This document shows positions 1 to 7,588 of a stretch of DNA of 13,162 nucleotides, piece after piece; positions within the stretch are counted from its first letter, which is position 1, and each line of letters opens with the position of its first letter. Under the pieces are notes generated by a model that was not told where the DNA came from, did not search any database, and worked only from the letters and a program-made list of their open reading frames with translations. The position numbers and the translations under genes were made by a program. Origin of the DNA: Promethearchaeota archaeon (GTDB lineage Archaea; Asgardarchaeota; Lokiarchaeia; Sigynarchaeales; MK-D1); contig JAEOTN010000060.1 in the NCBI GenBank assembly GCA_016839865.1, positions 1 to 13,162 of the forward strand, written 5' to 3'.

Positions 1-392
1 ACCAATAAACCCCAAAGAAATGTAAATCTAAGAGCGTCTTGGAAAATCACAGAAAATACATTTGTTTTTATCCTTTGATTATAACGAAATTTGTCCAAAA
101 TTAGTATAATACTCCTCAAGGCAACATAAAATATCACTAATATCATAATCCAATATTCGAATTCTAGTCCCACAATCAAGAAACTACCTACAAGCGGTTC
201 TAGAATTATACGAAAAATGTGTAAATTCGATGCATAAGAAGATGTGACATCTACTTGTGAAAGAGCATCAAAAAATATGGGTGAGCGTGATCCTGCAACT
301 GCAATGTAAATCAACCATCCGAGAAAACCAAGAAAACCAACTGTTACTAGTATTTCTAGTAAATTCTTCCGTACAAAATTTTGGACTTTCAT
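1..392 (-). CDS. Polytopic membrane protein, 3' end outside window (partial)
   Basis: An uninterrupted reading frame runs from an ATG at 392 through the left edge of the window, giving 130 visible residues. I do not recognise the family. Hydrophobic stretches lie at about residues 12-33, 61-78, 79-98 and from 115 onwards, so it is an integral membrane protein with at least four membrane segments. The loop between the first two segments (about 34-60) is polar and serine-rich. The frame is closed 36 nt upstream by a stop codon, so the start lies in a narrow interval; TTG at 395 is the only close alternative. It begins 31 nt after the alpha/beta hydrolase stop and is probably the fourth gene of the operon headed by the Yip1-like gene. 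That link suggests an envelope role, but the function is unknown. Confidence 0.7.
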   Translation of the reverse strand, partial: MKVQNFVRKNLLEILVTVGFLGFLGWLIYIAVAGSRSPIFFDALSQVDVTSSYASNLHIFRIILEPLVGSFLIVGLEFEYWIMILVIFYVALRSIILILDKFRYNQRIKTNVFSVIFQDALRFTFLWGLL

Positions 393-423
393 CAATAACT
401 GGTCGCTAAATGCCTTAATAAAA

Positions 424-1344
424 TTATGTGGTATTATTTAATTTAAGGAGATCAACTAGTTTAGTAAGAATATGGCCTAGATGGTTAACTGCTGTCGTGA
501 AATGAGTGCCTTCTGGATAAAATTTTGAATAACTGTGAAGAATATTAGCTGCAACGTATTTCCCCATTTGAACAGGTACCATATCGTCTTTCTCACCATG
601 AATTACCATCACAGGGATGTCTTTTGGTATTTTTTTTAGTTCAAATCCCCATGATCGTGCATAAATTTCAACATCTTGGCAAGTACCCGACGGACCTTGC
701 ACATAACCATGATAATTATCAGCTATAAATATATCAAGCATATTATCTGTATGAAATAGATTTTTATCCTCCAAAATCATCTCTGCTGTCATTTTCCGCA
801 TTGTTTGGGTAGCTTTCTCCTCAGTTTTAAACCGAGAATAAAAAATTAAGCGGTATATCGGTCTGAACATAAAACGAGAGGCCCTAGCTATTAATAATCC
901 AATTCGCATAAACGGCACCATGTGTTTCCTTCCGCTTTTTAGTGGTCCCATTCCTGATACAACCAATGCAGCATCCAACCGATTCGAAGGGATTTTATAT
1001 GCACACGCTAGAGAGTATGGACCACCCCCGGATATCCCCATTACAGTAAAATGATCGAACTTTAGCGTATTTGCAAAATCTAATACATCATCTGCCCAAG
1101 TTAAAAGAGTACGATGCTTTTGAGGACTGGAAAGACCAATTCCTGGTCGATCTAATGCGTATATTGCAAAAGGAGAATCCTTCATTTTCTGGTCAAACAT
1201 TTTCCCTTCGAATCGAGAACCAGGAAAACCATGAAAATAAAAAATTGGATAACCCATGGGATTCCCATATATGCAATAGCCTAATTCTCTTCCATCTTTA
1301 AGAATTATCTTCAAATCTTCCGTTTCAGATTCAGGTCTATACAT
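424..1344 (-). CDS. Alpha/beta hydrolase (306 aa)
   Basis: This is a single-domain alpha/beta-hydrolase-fold enzyme of the usual length. Visible motifs, in order: HGFPGSR around residues 38-44, the oxyanion-hole HG loop; DRPGIGLS at 65-72, the conserved D-x-P-G-x-G-x-S loop; the nucleophile elbow GISGG with Ser105; G-E-K-D followed by VP at 250-257, giving the probable acid Asp253; and His281 in EGTHF as the third triad member. Residues 135-230 form an alpha-helical cap that would set substrate choice. No signal peptide is seen, so it is probably cytoplasmic. The start has an AAGGG ribosome binding site a few bases upstream and lies 12 nt after the GH10 stop, so the two genes are co-transcribed. 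An esterase acting on acylated sugars released by the glycosidase would fit the context, but substrate cannot be read from sequence; peptidase, epoxide hydrolase or lipase activity is also possible. Confidence 0.9.
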   Translation of the reverse strand: MYRPESETEDLKIILKDGRELGYCIYGNPMGYPIFYFHGFPGSRFEGKMFDQKMKDSPFAIYALDRPGIGLSSPQKHRTLLTWADDVLDFANTLKFDHFTVMGISGGGPYSLACAYKIPSNRLDAALVVSGMGPLKSGRKHMVPFMRIGLLIARASRFMFRPIYRLIFYSRFKTEEKATQTMRKMTAEMILEDKNLFHTDNMLDIFIADNYHGYVQGPSGTCQDVEIYARSWGFELKKIPKDIPVMVIHGEKDDMVPVQMGKYVAANILHSYSKFYPEGTHFTTAVNHLGHILTKLVDLLKLNNTT

Positions 1345-1356
1345 AATTATCCCTTT

Positions 1357-2694
1357 TTATGTGAGTTGTATGATAAATGTGTTGTTTTTATTTTTACCCG
1401 ATGTGATTTCAAACATTTGATTATTGATGGTAATATTGTAGGTACCGTAATAACCATCGAATTCTAACCATCCACTTGTATTTGTGGTGGAATCGGTGAG
1501 TTCTGTGTGCCATTCTTCTTTGATGAGCCGTTTTAATGTATTATAAGCAGGTTTAGGTGACATATCAGAACGTACTAATCCATAACCGTCATATCGTGAA
1601 TGATCCATTTCTCGGTCTTCAAAGCCCCAATACATTAAAGCTTCACACGAAGGATTAGCAAATGCTGTTGTATAAAACCTATCTAAAAATTCCGCTTGTA
1701 ATTCTTCTGACCACACCCCCTTTTTCCATGAATTTGTGATGGGAGCTGCAATTGAAGAAACTATTATTTCTGTGATATGAATAGGTTTACCTAATTTACC
1801 AAATCCATCGAGAGTTCCTTTTATTTCATATGATGGAGTCCAATCAGTATCCATAAGATGATCCTGCATACCTATAATATCATAAGGAGTTCCTCTTTCA
1901 TTCAATCGAGCAAGGAAACTTTCCATCTCTCCCGTTCCAAATGAATGGCCCAACATCCCGTAATCATTAAAAATCAAATTATTAGAAGGAACTGCATCTC
2001 TTGCTGTAGTGAAACATTCATGCACATAATCTTCAATATTATCGATTTTTGGGAATTCTCTATGCAACATTTCATTGGTGACATCCCAATAGCTTATATT
2101 ATGGCGGTATTTTTGAGTCAAAGTTGTAATGCGATTATTGTAATGATCAATCATCTCTTGTTTTGTCATATTTTCTATGCCCAGCCACTCAGGAATCCCA
2201 GCTGGATGATTCCATACCAGAGTGTGTCCTTTTGTGGTAATATTGTGAGATTCACAATATGCAATAGTACTGTTGATTCGACTTTCTTCGGGATATGAAG
2301 TTGCATTCTCCCATGCTGCATAATAAAATGGCAAAACTGCGAAATTAAACACGTCTGTCCACATTGATGCATAAAGATCGTTAGTGGGAGAGCTTTCATC
2401 ATAGTGGAAAAACATCGCCCCAAAAAGAAATTCGTGCTTATCCAAGGTGATATTTACATTGGTATTAGATAAGGGGTCTCCTGTAGAGTTCTTAAATTGA
2501 ATTCTAATTACTCCTTTCCGAATTTCCTCAATGTTTTGCTGAGCATTTTGATAGACTCTATCGTCCCAGTATTTACCGATATAATTAGGTATAATCGGAG
2601 ATACCATCAAAAGGAAGAAAATTACTCCGAAAAATATGACGAATATAATTCCAATTGTTTTTTTCTTGGATTTTAGTAATAATTTTCGCTCCAT
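1357..2694 (-). CDS. Membrane-anchored GH10 endo-1,4-beta-xylanase-like glycoside hydrolase
   Basis: Family 10 glycoside hydrolases cleave internal beta-1,4-xylosidic bonds by a retaining mechanism with two glutamates. Residues 1-12 are basic and residues 13-36 form one hydrophobic helix, so the enzyme is predicted to be tethered with its catalytic part outside the cell. Residues 60-90 form a short beta-rich N-terminal module. The GH10 barrel shows GHTLVWNH at 156-163, WDVTNE at 203-208 with acid/base Glu208, and ITE at 307-309 with nucleophile Glu309. YWGFED at 355-360 and SPKPAY at 379-384 are late barrel landmarks. A small beta-rich C-terminal module (about 405-445) resembles the tail of plant-type GH10 proteins. 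Ten N-x-S/T sequons (Asn69, 81, 130, 141, 151, 175, 199, 405, 420, 437) are consistent with an N-glycosylated extracellular protein. Its ribosome binding site lies inside the end of the upstream gene. Exact substrate (xylan or another beta-glycan) is uncertain. Confidence 0.92.
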   Translation of the reverse strand: MERKLLLKSKKKTIGIIFVIFFGVIFFLLMVSPIIPNYIGKYWDDRVYQNAQQNIEEIRKGVIRIQFKNSTGDPLSNTNVNITLDKHEFLFGAMFFHYDESSPTNDLYASMWTDVFNFAVLPFYYAAWENATSYPEESRINSTIAYCESHNITTKGHTLVWNHPAGIPEWLGIENMTKQEMIDHYNNRITTLTQKYRHNISYWDVTNEMLHREFPKIDNIEDYVHECFTTARDAVPSNNLIFNDYGMLGHSFGTGEMESFLARLNERGTPYDIIGMQDHLMDTDWTPSYEIKGTLDGFGKLGKPIHITEIIVSSIAAPITNSWKKGVWSEELQAEFLDRFYTTAFANPSCEALMYWGFEDREMDHSRYDGYGLVRSDMSPKPAYNTLKRLIKEEWHTELTDSTTNTSGWLEFDGYYGTYNITINNQMFEITSGKNKNNTFIIQLT

Positions 2695-2698
2695 TTTC

Positions 2699-3439
2699 TC
2701 AACTCCACTGCGCTCCTGCGATTAGATTACCCGAAAAATATGCAACCATAAGTATTGCTGCTGTAATCACGAATCTTACAACTAAGAATATAATAATAGA
2801 ATTTCTAATGCGCGATTTAGGTATATTTGCCCATTCAAATATTCCAATATTGATCTGCATTTCCCAAATCCATTTCAAAACAACAAACACAGATAAAATG
2901 ATAAGATGTATAATCACTGGAAGTGTTAAATCGGTCACTGGGAAGAAGATTTTAGTATAGGCAAATTTTTCAAAAAAATACATCCACAGAACGGTAATCA
3001 TATGGAAAAGTGTCGAATGGATATGAGTGTATGAATAAAGTGATAAGTATCTACCATAATGGAATGTTAGGCTAAAATCTCTTGTTTTTATTGTTAATTT
3101 GACTATTAAATATGATAGAGATCCTTGAACTAAAAAATCATACAAAAATACAAAGAGAATTCCCAATCCAAACATTCCTACGATGAATAACGGATGGGCT
3201 GCAGCATACACAAACAAGCGACCAGTATGAAGTGCCCCAGGAACCCAAAAAACTTCAGGGTACATCATATAAAACATTAATACGCATCCTGCGAACAAGG
3301 AACATGCGAACACGAATAAGAACGATTGAAATATCATAGATTTCCAATTTCTTTCCTCTTCATCTAAAATATACTTCGTATGTTTCTTCGGCGCAATGAA
3401 AAATCCTCCAATATTCTCTAAAAACGTGATTTTTTCCAT
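2699..3439 (-). CDS. Yip1-like polytopic membrane protein (246 aa)
   Basis: This is an integral membrane protein with a short cytosolic N-terminus containing the PKK element (residues 17-19) and an acidic DEEE stretch (26-29), followed by hydrophobic segments at about 35-58, 82-104, 140-157, 171-191 and 213-236. An N-terminal tail with a proline-lysine motif followed by about five membrane helices is the layout of Yip1-domain proteins, which in archaea are mostly uncharacterised and in eukaryotes act at Golgi/ER membranes with Rab GTPases. The assignment rests on topology and general resemblance, not on a diagnostic motif. It is the first gene of the operon: it stops 4 nt before the GH10 start, so translation of the two is probably coupled. 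A palindromic TATA-like element lies about 30 nt upstream of the ATG, which would give a leaderless transcript. It may help export or anchoring of the glycosidase; that is speculative. Confidence 0.75.
   Translation of the reverse strand: MEKITFLENIGGFFIAPKKHTKYILDEEERNWKSMIFQSFLFVFACSLFAGCVLMFYMMYPEVFWVPGALHTGRLFVYAAAHPLFIVGMFGLGILFVFLYDFLVQGSLSYLIVKLTIKTRDFSLTFHYGRYLSLYSYTHIHSTLFHMITVLWMYFFEKFAYTKIFFPVTDLTLPVIIHLIILSVFVVLKWIWEMQINIGIFEWANIPKSRIRNSIIIFLVVRFVITAAILMVAYFSGNLIAGAQWS
2703..2706 (-). promoter_or_regulatory. GH10 ribosome binding site inside upstream gene end
   Basis: GGAG, read on the minus strand, lies 8 nt before the GH10 ATG and overlaps the last sense codons of the Yip1-like gene. 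Its TGA stop sits between the site and the ATG. This arrangement supports the GH10 start and suggests translational coupling. Confidence 0.7.
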
Positions 3440-3465
3440 ATTTAGGATCTTCTCACAAAATAATT

Positions 3466-3473
3466 CTTATAAG
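3466..3473 (-). promoter_or_regulatory. Palindromic TATA-like box CTTATAAG
   Basis: CTTATAAG is its own reverse complement and is centred about 30 nt upstream of the ATG at 3439. In archaea a TATA box is centred roughly 25-30 nt before the transcription start, so transcription would begin at or within a few bases of the ATG (leaderless mRNA). No clear ribosome binding site is seen in front of this ATG, which agrees. Because the box is symmetric it could in principle also serve the divergent gene, but the distance to 3595 (about 125 nt) would make a long leader. Confidence 0.45.
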
Positions 3474-3594
3474 TAATCATTTAGAAGTCTGTGTAATCCT
3501 AAAAAAAAGTACTGGTATCAAATCCATTCACATGGATCGGTGAGAAATTCCTTTTAATTCCTAATACCTACTAAGTTCTAACTTGGTGCAAAAA

Positions 3595-5106
3595 ATGATT
3601 GATACTTCCCAGGAACTAATTCTAAAAAATTCAGTCGTGTATGATGTAAAAAACAAAATCGATGGAGAAAAGAAAGATCTTCTAATATGCGATGGGAAGT
3701 TTGTAGACTCACTTAAAGACGAACAATCTGCAAAGGTGTTAGATACCAATGGTTGTGTTACGTTTCCTGGATTTATTGATCTTCGATCTCACGTGTTTGC
3801 TCAAGAAACCGTCCACCACCAAGTTTTGTCACACTCGTATAATACGCGATTAGAGCACTCAGTCGTGGAGGATATTGAACAAAATGCCCTGAATAGTGGA
3901 TTTACATTTCTTTGTGAAATGGATGTCCCAATAACTCAATCGAAAATCACTCTTCATAATATGCAACTTAGCCAAATGCTGGATCATTTAATGATCCTAG
4001 ATATCGGCTCAAATTGGTCTTTTTTTGGAGATCTTGAATCTGATTCTGCTGTCGAGAACATTGGTAATACTATGTCTATGCTCCTTGGATTGGTAAAAGG
4101 ATACGGAATTTCTACCAATTGCCCATATCATCAACAATATTGGAAACTTAATGAGATACCTCACGATTCGAAAATACCCATGATGAATTTAACTCTAAAA
4201 CAAGCTTATGATTTATTCAGTAAAGCTGCAATCAAAAATAATATTGCACCCCATTTTCTCTCTCCTTATCATAAGGAAGATAGCTCTATTGACCATATAC
4301 AAACTCTTAATGAGATTGATCAATCGAATTTCACATTATCTACAGTAAATCAATATTTTCCATCTGAATTTTCTGAATTTGTTAAATATCACTCATCCCA
4401 TGAACAGTTTTCTTGTGAGATTACTCCTTTTTCACTAGGATTCACACACCCTTTAATCACAAGAGACCGAAACTTAGCTATTCGTGAGAGTAGGAATAGT
4501 GGGATTCCTATAACCACCATGGATCTCGAATTTGATACGGAATTTTATGTAACAGGAAGAAAATTAGAGAAAAACCATCCTTATTTGGTAAAATGGAAAG
4601 AAATGGTTCGAGATCTTAAGAGCAACAGTGATTTAAATCGAGTAGTGTTATCTAGTAATTTTCCATATCATATGAGTGTATCTGACTGGTCTAATCATCT
4701 ATTTGAATTAATTACCTCATCAGAATCAAGTATTGGATTATTAGATATATGTGGATTACTTTCAGCCAATCCGGCGAAATTATTAAACATGGAAGATAAA
4801 AAAGGGAAATTAAGTGCCGGAGCTGATGCAGATATTGTATGTTTTAACATGAATCCCGAACAAATTGAGAACACGTCATTTTCCAATCCAAAATTTGTAA
4901 TCAAAAATGGACAAGTTATCAAGAAAGATTTCAAACTCACTGATTCACGAAAGTCACTAAGCAAAATATATTGGAGAGACGGCAAATATAATAAAGATAA
5001 AATGGAGAAAATCAAAAAAATTAAAGAAAAATTTTATGAAAAACGTTTTTCCATGTATTTAAACACATTAGAAAATGAAATCACCCCAACTATGGAGAAA
5101 CACTGA
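3595..5106 (+). CDS. FwdA-like amidohydrolase-fold protein with degenerate metal site
   Basis: FwdA, subunit A of formylmethanofuran dehydrogenase, hydrolyses the formate-methanofuran bond at a binuclear metal site of the amidohydrolase superfamily. The N-terminus here (residues 9-37: an LKN-x2-VYD opening, then IDGEKKD and a DGK turn) and the C-terminus (GADADIVCFNMNPE at 409-422, the KNGQVIKKD turn, IYW, and a charged helix ending in Y-x-N) match the FwdA layout, as does the length of 503 residues. The metal ligands look lost. The H-x-H of the first strand reads R64-S65-H66; the T-H-x-Q ligand appears as T250-V251-N252-Q253; and the S-T-D-H-P segment reads S-S-N-F-P at 353-357. A lysine that might correspond to the carboxylated one is Lys168. 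The start was chosen because GGTG sits 6 nt before this ATG; TTG 3583 and GTG 3586 are in-frame alternatives. The stop is 98 nt before HdrA on the same strand. A non-catalytic or repurposed role is inferred. Confidence 0.7.
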   Translation: MIDTSQELILKNSVVYDVKNKIDGEKKDLLICDGKFVDSLKDEQSAKVLDTNGCVTFPGFIDLRSHVFAQETVHHQVLSHSYNTRLEHSVVEDIEQNALNSGFTFLCEMDVPITQSKITLHNMQLSQMLDHLMILDIGSNWSFFGDLESDSAVENIGNTMSMLLGLVKGYGISTNCPYHQQYWKLNEIPHDSKIPMMNLTLKQAYDLFSKAAIKNNIAPHFLSPYHKEDSSIDHIQTLNEIDQSNFTLSTVNQYFPSEFSEFVKYHSSHEQFSCEITPFSLGFTHPLITRDRNLAIRESRNSGIPITTMDLEFDTEFYVTGRKLEKNHPYLVKWKEMVRDLKSNSDLNRVVLSSNFPYHMSVSDWSNHLFELITSSESSIGLLDICGLLSANPAKLLNMEDKKGKLSAGADADIVCFNMNPEQIENTSFSNPKFVIKNGQVIKKDFKLTDSRKSLSKIYWRDGKYNKDKMEKIKKIKEKFYEKRFSMYLNTLENEITPTMEKH

Positions 5107-5204
5107 TTTTCGAAATTACAAAATTAAAGGGAAAAAACCGAGATGAATATTTTTTAGCAAGAAGGTATGAATATCACGAGAATTAGTCATTTTGAGGTCT
5201 TTTC

Positions 5205-7526
5205 ATGGAAAAAATTGGAATAGCGATCTGTCACTGCGGTTTGAATATTGCTGGAGTCCTTGAAATTAAGAAAATCCAAGATTTTTTCAAAAAAGACAAA
5301 TCCCTGTATGTATTTGAAGACAACTATCTGTGTTCTGATGCTGGATTAAAAAATGTAGATGAAATTATTGAAGAACAAAAAATCTCTCGAGTGGTGATTG
5401 CTGCTTGCACAATCAAATTGCATGGAGAAATGTTTCGAGAACATTTTGAGAAAATCGGCATTTCTAGAGATTTAGTGGCATTTGTAAACATTCGTGAACA
5501 AAATTCTTGGGTTCATTCCAAAGAACCTTCTCTTGCAACTCAAAAAGCAATCGAACAAATTCAAGCAAAAATCAAGTATGTACAACTACTTTCTCCTCAA
5601 CAACGCATCAATGTGCCCGTAACGCAAAACGCCTTAGTGATTGGGGGTGGAGTTGCAGGTATCCATGGGGCATTAGCAATCGCAAATGCAGGATACCACG
5701 TTTATCTAGTGGAAAAAGATTCCACTATTGGAGGTCACATGGCTCTATTTGATAAAACTTTTCCCACATTGGATTGTTCCATCTGTATTTTAGGACCAAT
5801 AATGAATGAAGTAAAGGAACATTCAAACATCACACTTCTAACTTACTCGGAAGTGACAGAAGTTAGTGGATATATTGGAAACTTCAGTGTGAAAATCAAG
5901 AAAAAAGCGCGATATGTGGATATGGAGAACTGCGTGGGATGTTTTGACCTGTGTAATAGTGTATGTGATGTATTTTTACCTGGGCGATTTTTTCCAATGC
6001 ATGCTATTGATGTGAAATATCCTGGTGCGGTCCCTTTGGTACCAGTTATTAATATGGAATACTGTACGGGCTGTGGGGCTTGTGAGATAGCATGTGATCG
6101 AGATGCAATTATATATGATGATAAGGATAAATTTGAGGAAATAAATGTAGGAGCCATCCTCGTGGCAACTGGATTTACAGATTTTGATCCTACAGGATTA
6201 CGGGAGTACAAATACACTAAAAATCCAAATATTCTAACAGCTCTAGAAATGGAGCGAATGTTAAATCCTGAAGGTCCTACGAAAGGAAAGATATCGGTTC
6301 CATCCACCGGTTTACCTCCTAAGAAAATCGCATTTGCATTGTGTGTCGGTTCGAGGAATAAAAATATTGATAGAGAATATTGCTCGAATGTGTGTTGCAT
6401 GTATTCCATAAAACAAGCCATTTTAATCAAAGAACGAGTCCCCAATTCCGAAATTTATATATTTTACAACGATGTACGTGCCAATTTCAATATGGGAGAA
6501 AACTTCTACAATCGAGCCCGCGAAGAACTGCATATACATTTCCAAAAAGGTACAATTTCAGATATTCAATCGATTAATGGAGAGGATGACTTAGAGCCCA
6601 CGTTGAAAATCTTTGCTGAAGATACGATGGAGGGAGTTCGTGTAGAGGATGAATTTGATCTACTCGTTCTCGCAACTGGTATGGACCCATCCGAAGATAG
6701 TAAACAAATTTCCAACATGTTAAACATATCGAAGGATCCCTATGGATTCCTTATGGCAAGTCACCTCAAAGTTCGTCCATCACAATCCTCATTACAAGGT
6801 ATATTTCTTGCAGGGACGGTTAATGGACCCAAGGATATACCAAGTAGTATTTTACAAGCAGAAAGTGCTGCCGTAAAAATGGTTTCCATTCTAAATAAGG
6901 ACGAATTGGAAATTGCAGCAGTGAAAGTGCAGCTAGATGAAGATAAATGTGATTTATGTCGTTTATGTGTGGATGTATGTGATTATCAAGCTCTCTCAAT
7001 TGATAATAAAAAACTCATTCTTAATCCCGCAAATTGTTTGGGATGCGGGGCTTGCGCAGCTATGTGCCACACAAGTGCACTATGGGTTCCTGGTTTTAGC
7101 TCAGAACAGATCGAAAGACAGTTAGATTCATTTTTAGCTAATAAATCTCAAGCTCCATTGATAATATCCTTCCTATGTAATTGGTGCGCATATCCCGGAG
7201 CCGATCTCGCAGGTACTAATAAAATCCAGTATCCGACCAATATTAGGGTCATAAGAGTGAATTGCAGTGCAATGGTCAATCCCTCATGGGTAGTTAAAGC
7301 ATTACTAGAAGGTGCTGATGGGGTGTTAGTAGTAGGATGTTATGAGCAAGACTGCCACTACACCACGGGATTCACCAAAGCGAAAACTTGGCATGAAGGT
7401 ACTCTCGAAATCCTTAAAGAATTGAAGATTGATCCAAACCGGGTGCGATTAGAAAACATTTCAGCTGGTGAGGGAAAGAAATTTGCAGATATTGTCTTTG
7501 ATTTTTCGAATTCTCTTATGAAATGA
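5205..7526 (+). CDS. hdrA: HdrA-MvhD fusion: heterodisulfide reductase-type iron-sulfur flavoprotein
   Basis: HdrA is the FAD-containing, electron-bifurcating core of heterodisulfide reductase-type complexes in the cytoplasm; MvhD is the [2Fe-2S] adaptor that passes electrons to it from hydrogenase or formate dehydrogenase. Visible parts: N-terminal domain with CHCG at 9-12 and NIREQ..WVH at 95-104; FAD-binding GGGVAG at 147-152; the cysteine motif LDCSICIL at 189-196; two ferredoxin-like clusters (Cys243/246/250/254 and Cys287/290/293/297); CVGSR and YCSNVCC at 380-398; a second FAD segment with GPKDIP at 541-546; two more ferredoxin-like clusters (Cys582/585/588/592 and Cys611/614/617/621); then a fused MvhD domain from about 652 with Cys658, 661, 687, 712 and 717. 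A GAGGT site 6 nt before the ATG fixes the start. Odd points: the Pro normally following the last cluster Cys is missing in all four ferredoxin motifs, and the first has one extra residue between its second and third Cys. No HdrB/HdrC gene is in the window. Confidence 0.95.
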   Translation: MEKIGIAICHCGLNIAGVLEIKKIQDFFKKDKSLYVFEDNYLCSDAGLKNVDEIIEEQKISRVVIAACTIKLHGEMFREHFEKIGISRDLVAFVNIREQNSWVHSKEPSLATQKAIEQIQAKIKYVQLLSPQQRINVPVTQNALVIGGGVAGIHGALAIANAGYHVYLVEKDSTIGGHMALFDKTFPTLDCSICILGPIMNEVKEHSNITLLTYSEVTEVSGYIGNFSVKIKKKARYVDMENCVGCFDLCNSVCDVFLPGRFFPMHAIDVKYPGAVPLVPVINMEYCTGCGACEIACDRDAIIYDDKDKFEEINVGAILVATGFTDFDPTGLREYKYTKNPNILTALEMERMLNPEGPTKGKISVPSTGLPPKKIAFALCVGSRNKNIDREYCSNVCCMYSIKQAILIKERVPNSEIYIFYNDVRANFNMGENFYNRAREELHIHFQKGTISDIQSINGEDDLEPTLKIFAEDTMEGVRVEDEFDLLVLATGMDPSEDSKQISNMLNISKDPYGFLMASHLKVRPSQSSLQGIFLAGTVNGPKDIPSSILQAESAAVKMVSILNKDELEIAAVKVQLDEDKCDLCRLCVDVCDYQALSIDNKKLILNPANCLGCGACAAMCHTSALWVPGFSSEQIERQLDSFLANKSQAPLIISFLCNWCAYPGADLAGTNKIQYPTNIRVIRVNCSAMVNPSWVVKALLEGADGVLVVGCYEQDCHYTTGFTKAKTWHEGTLEILKELKIDPNRVRLENISAGEGKKFADIVFDFSNSLMK

Positions 7527-7588
7527 TTTGCTCTTAAAAACTTCGTATCTTACCCCAGATGCAAAGAATTTTGTTATGGGATTTAATT

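Noticed and set aside
1945..2298. 117-codon open frame on the plus strand
   Set aside because: It is antisense to the GH10 catalytic region, which is clearly coding; its Cys/Ile/His-rich product looks like a shadow frame.
5167..5223. 18-codon leader frame upstream of and overlapping the HdrA start
   Set aside because: The possible ribosome binding site AAGG is only 1 nt from its ATG, and the true HdrA site GAGGT falls inside it; chance is the simpler explanation.
5843..6445. 200-codon open frame on the minus strand
   Set aside because: It lies entirely inside the well-supported HdrA gene on the other strand, and its translation has no recognisable domain and an unnatural composition.
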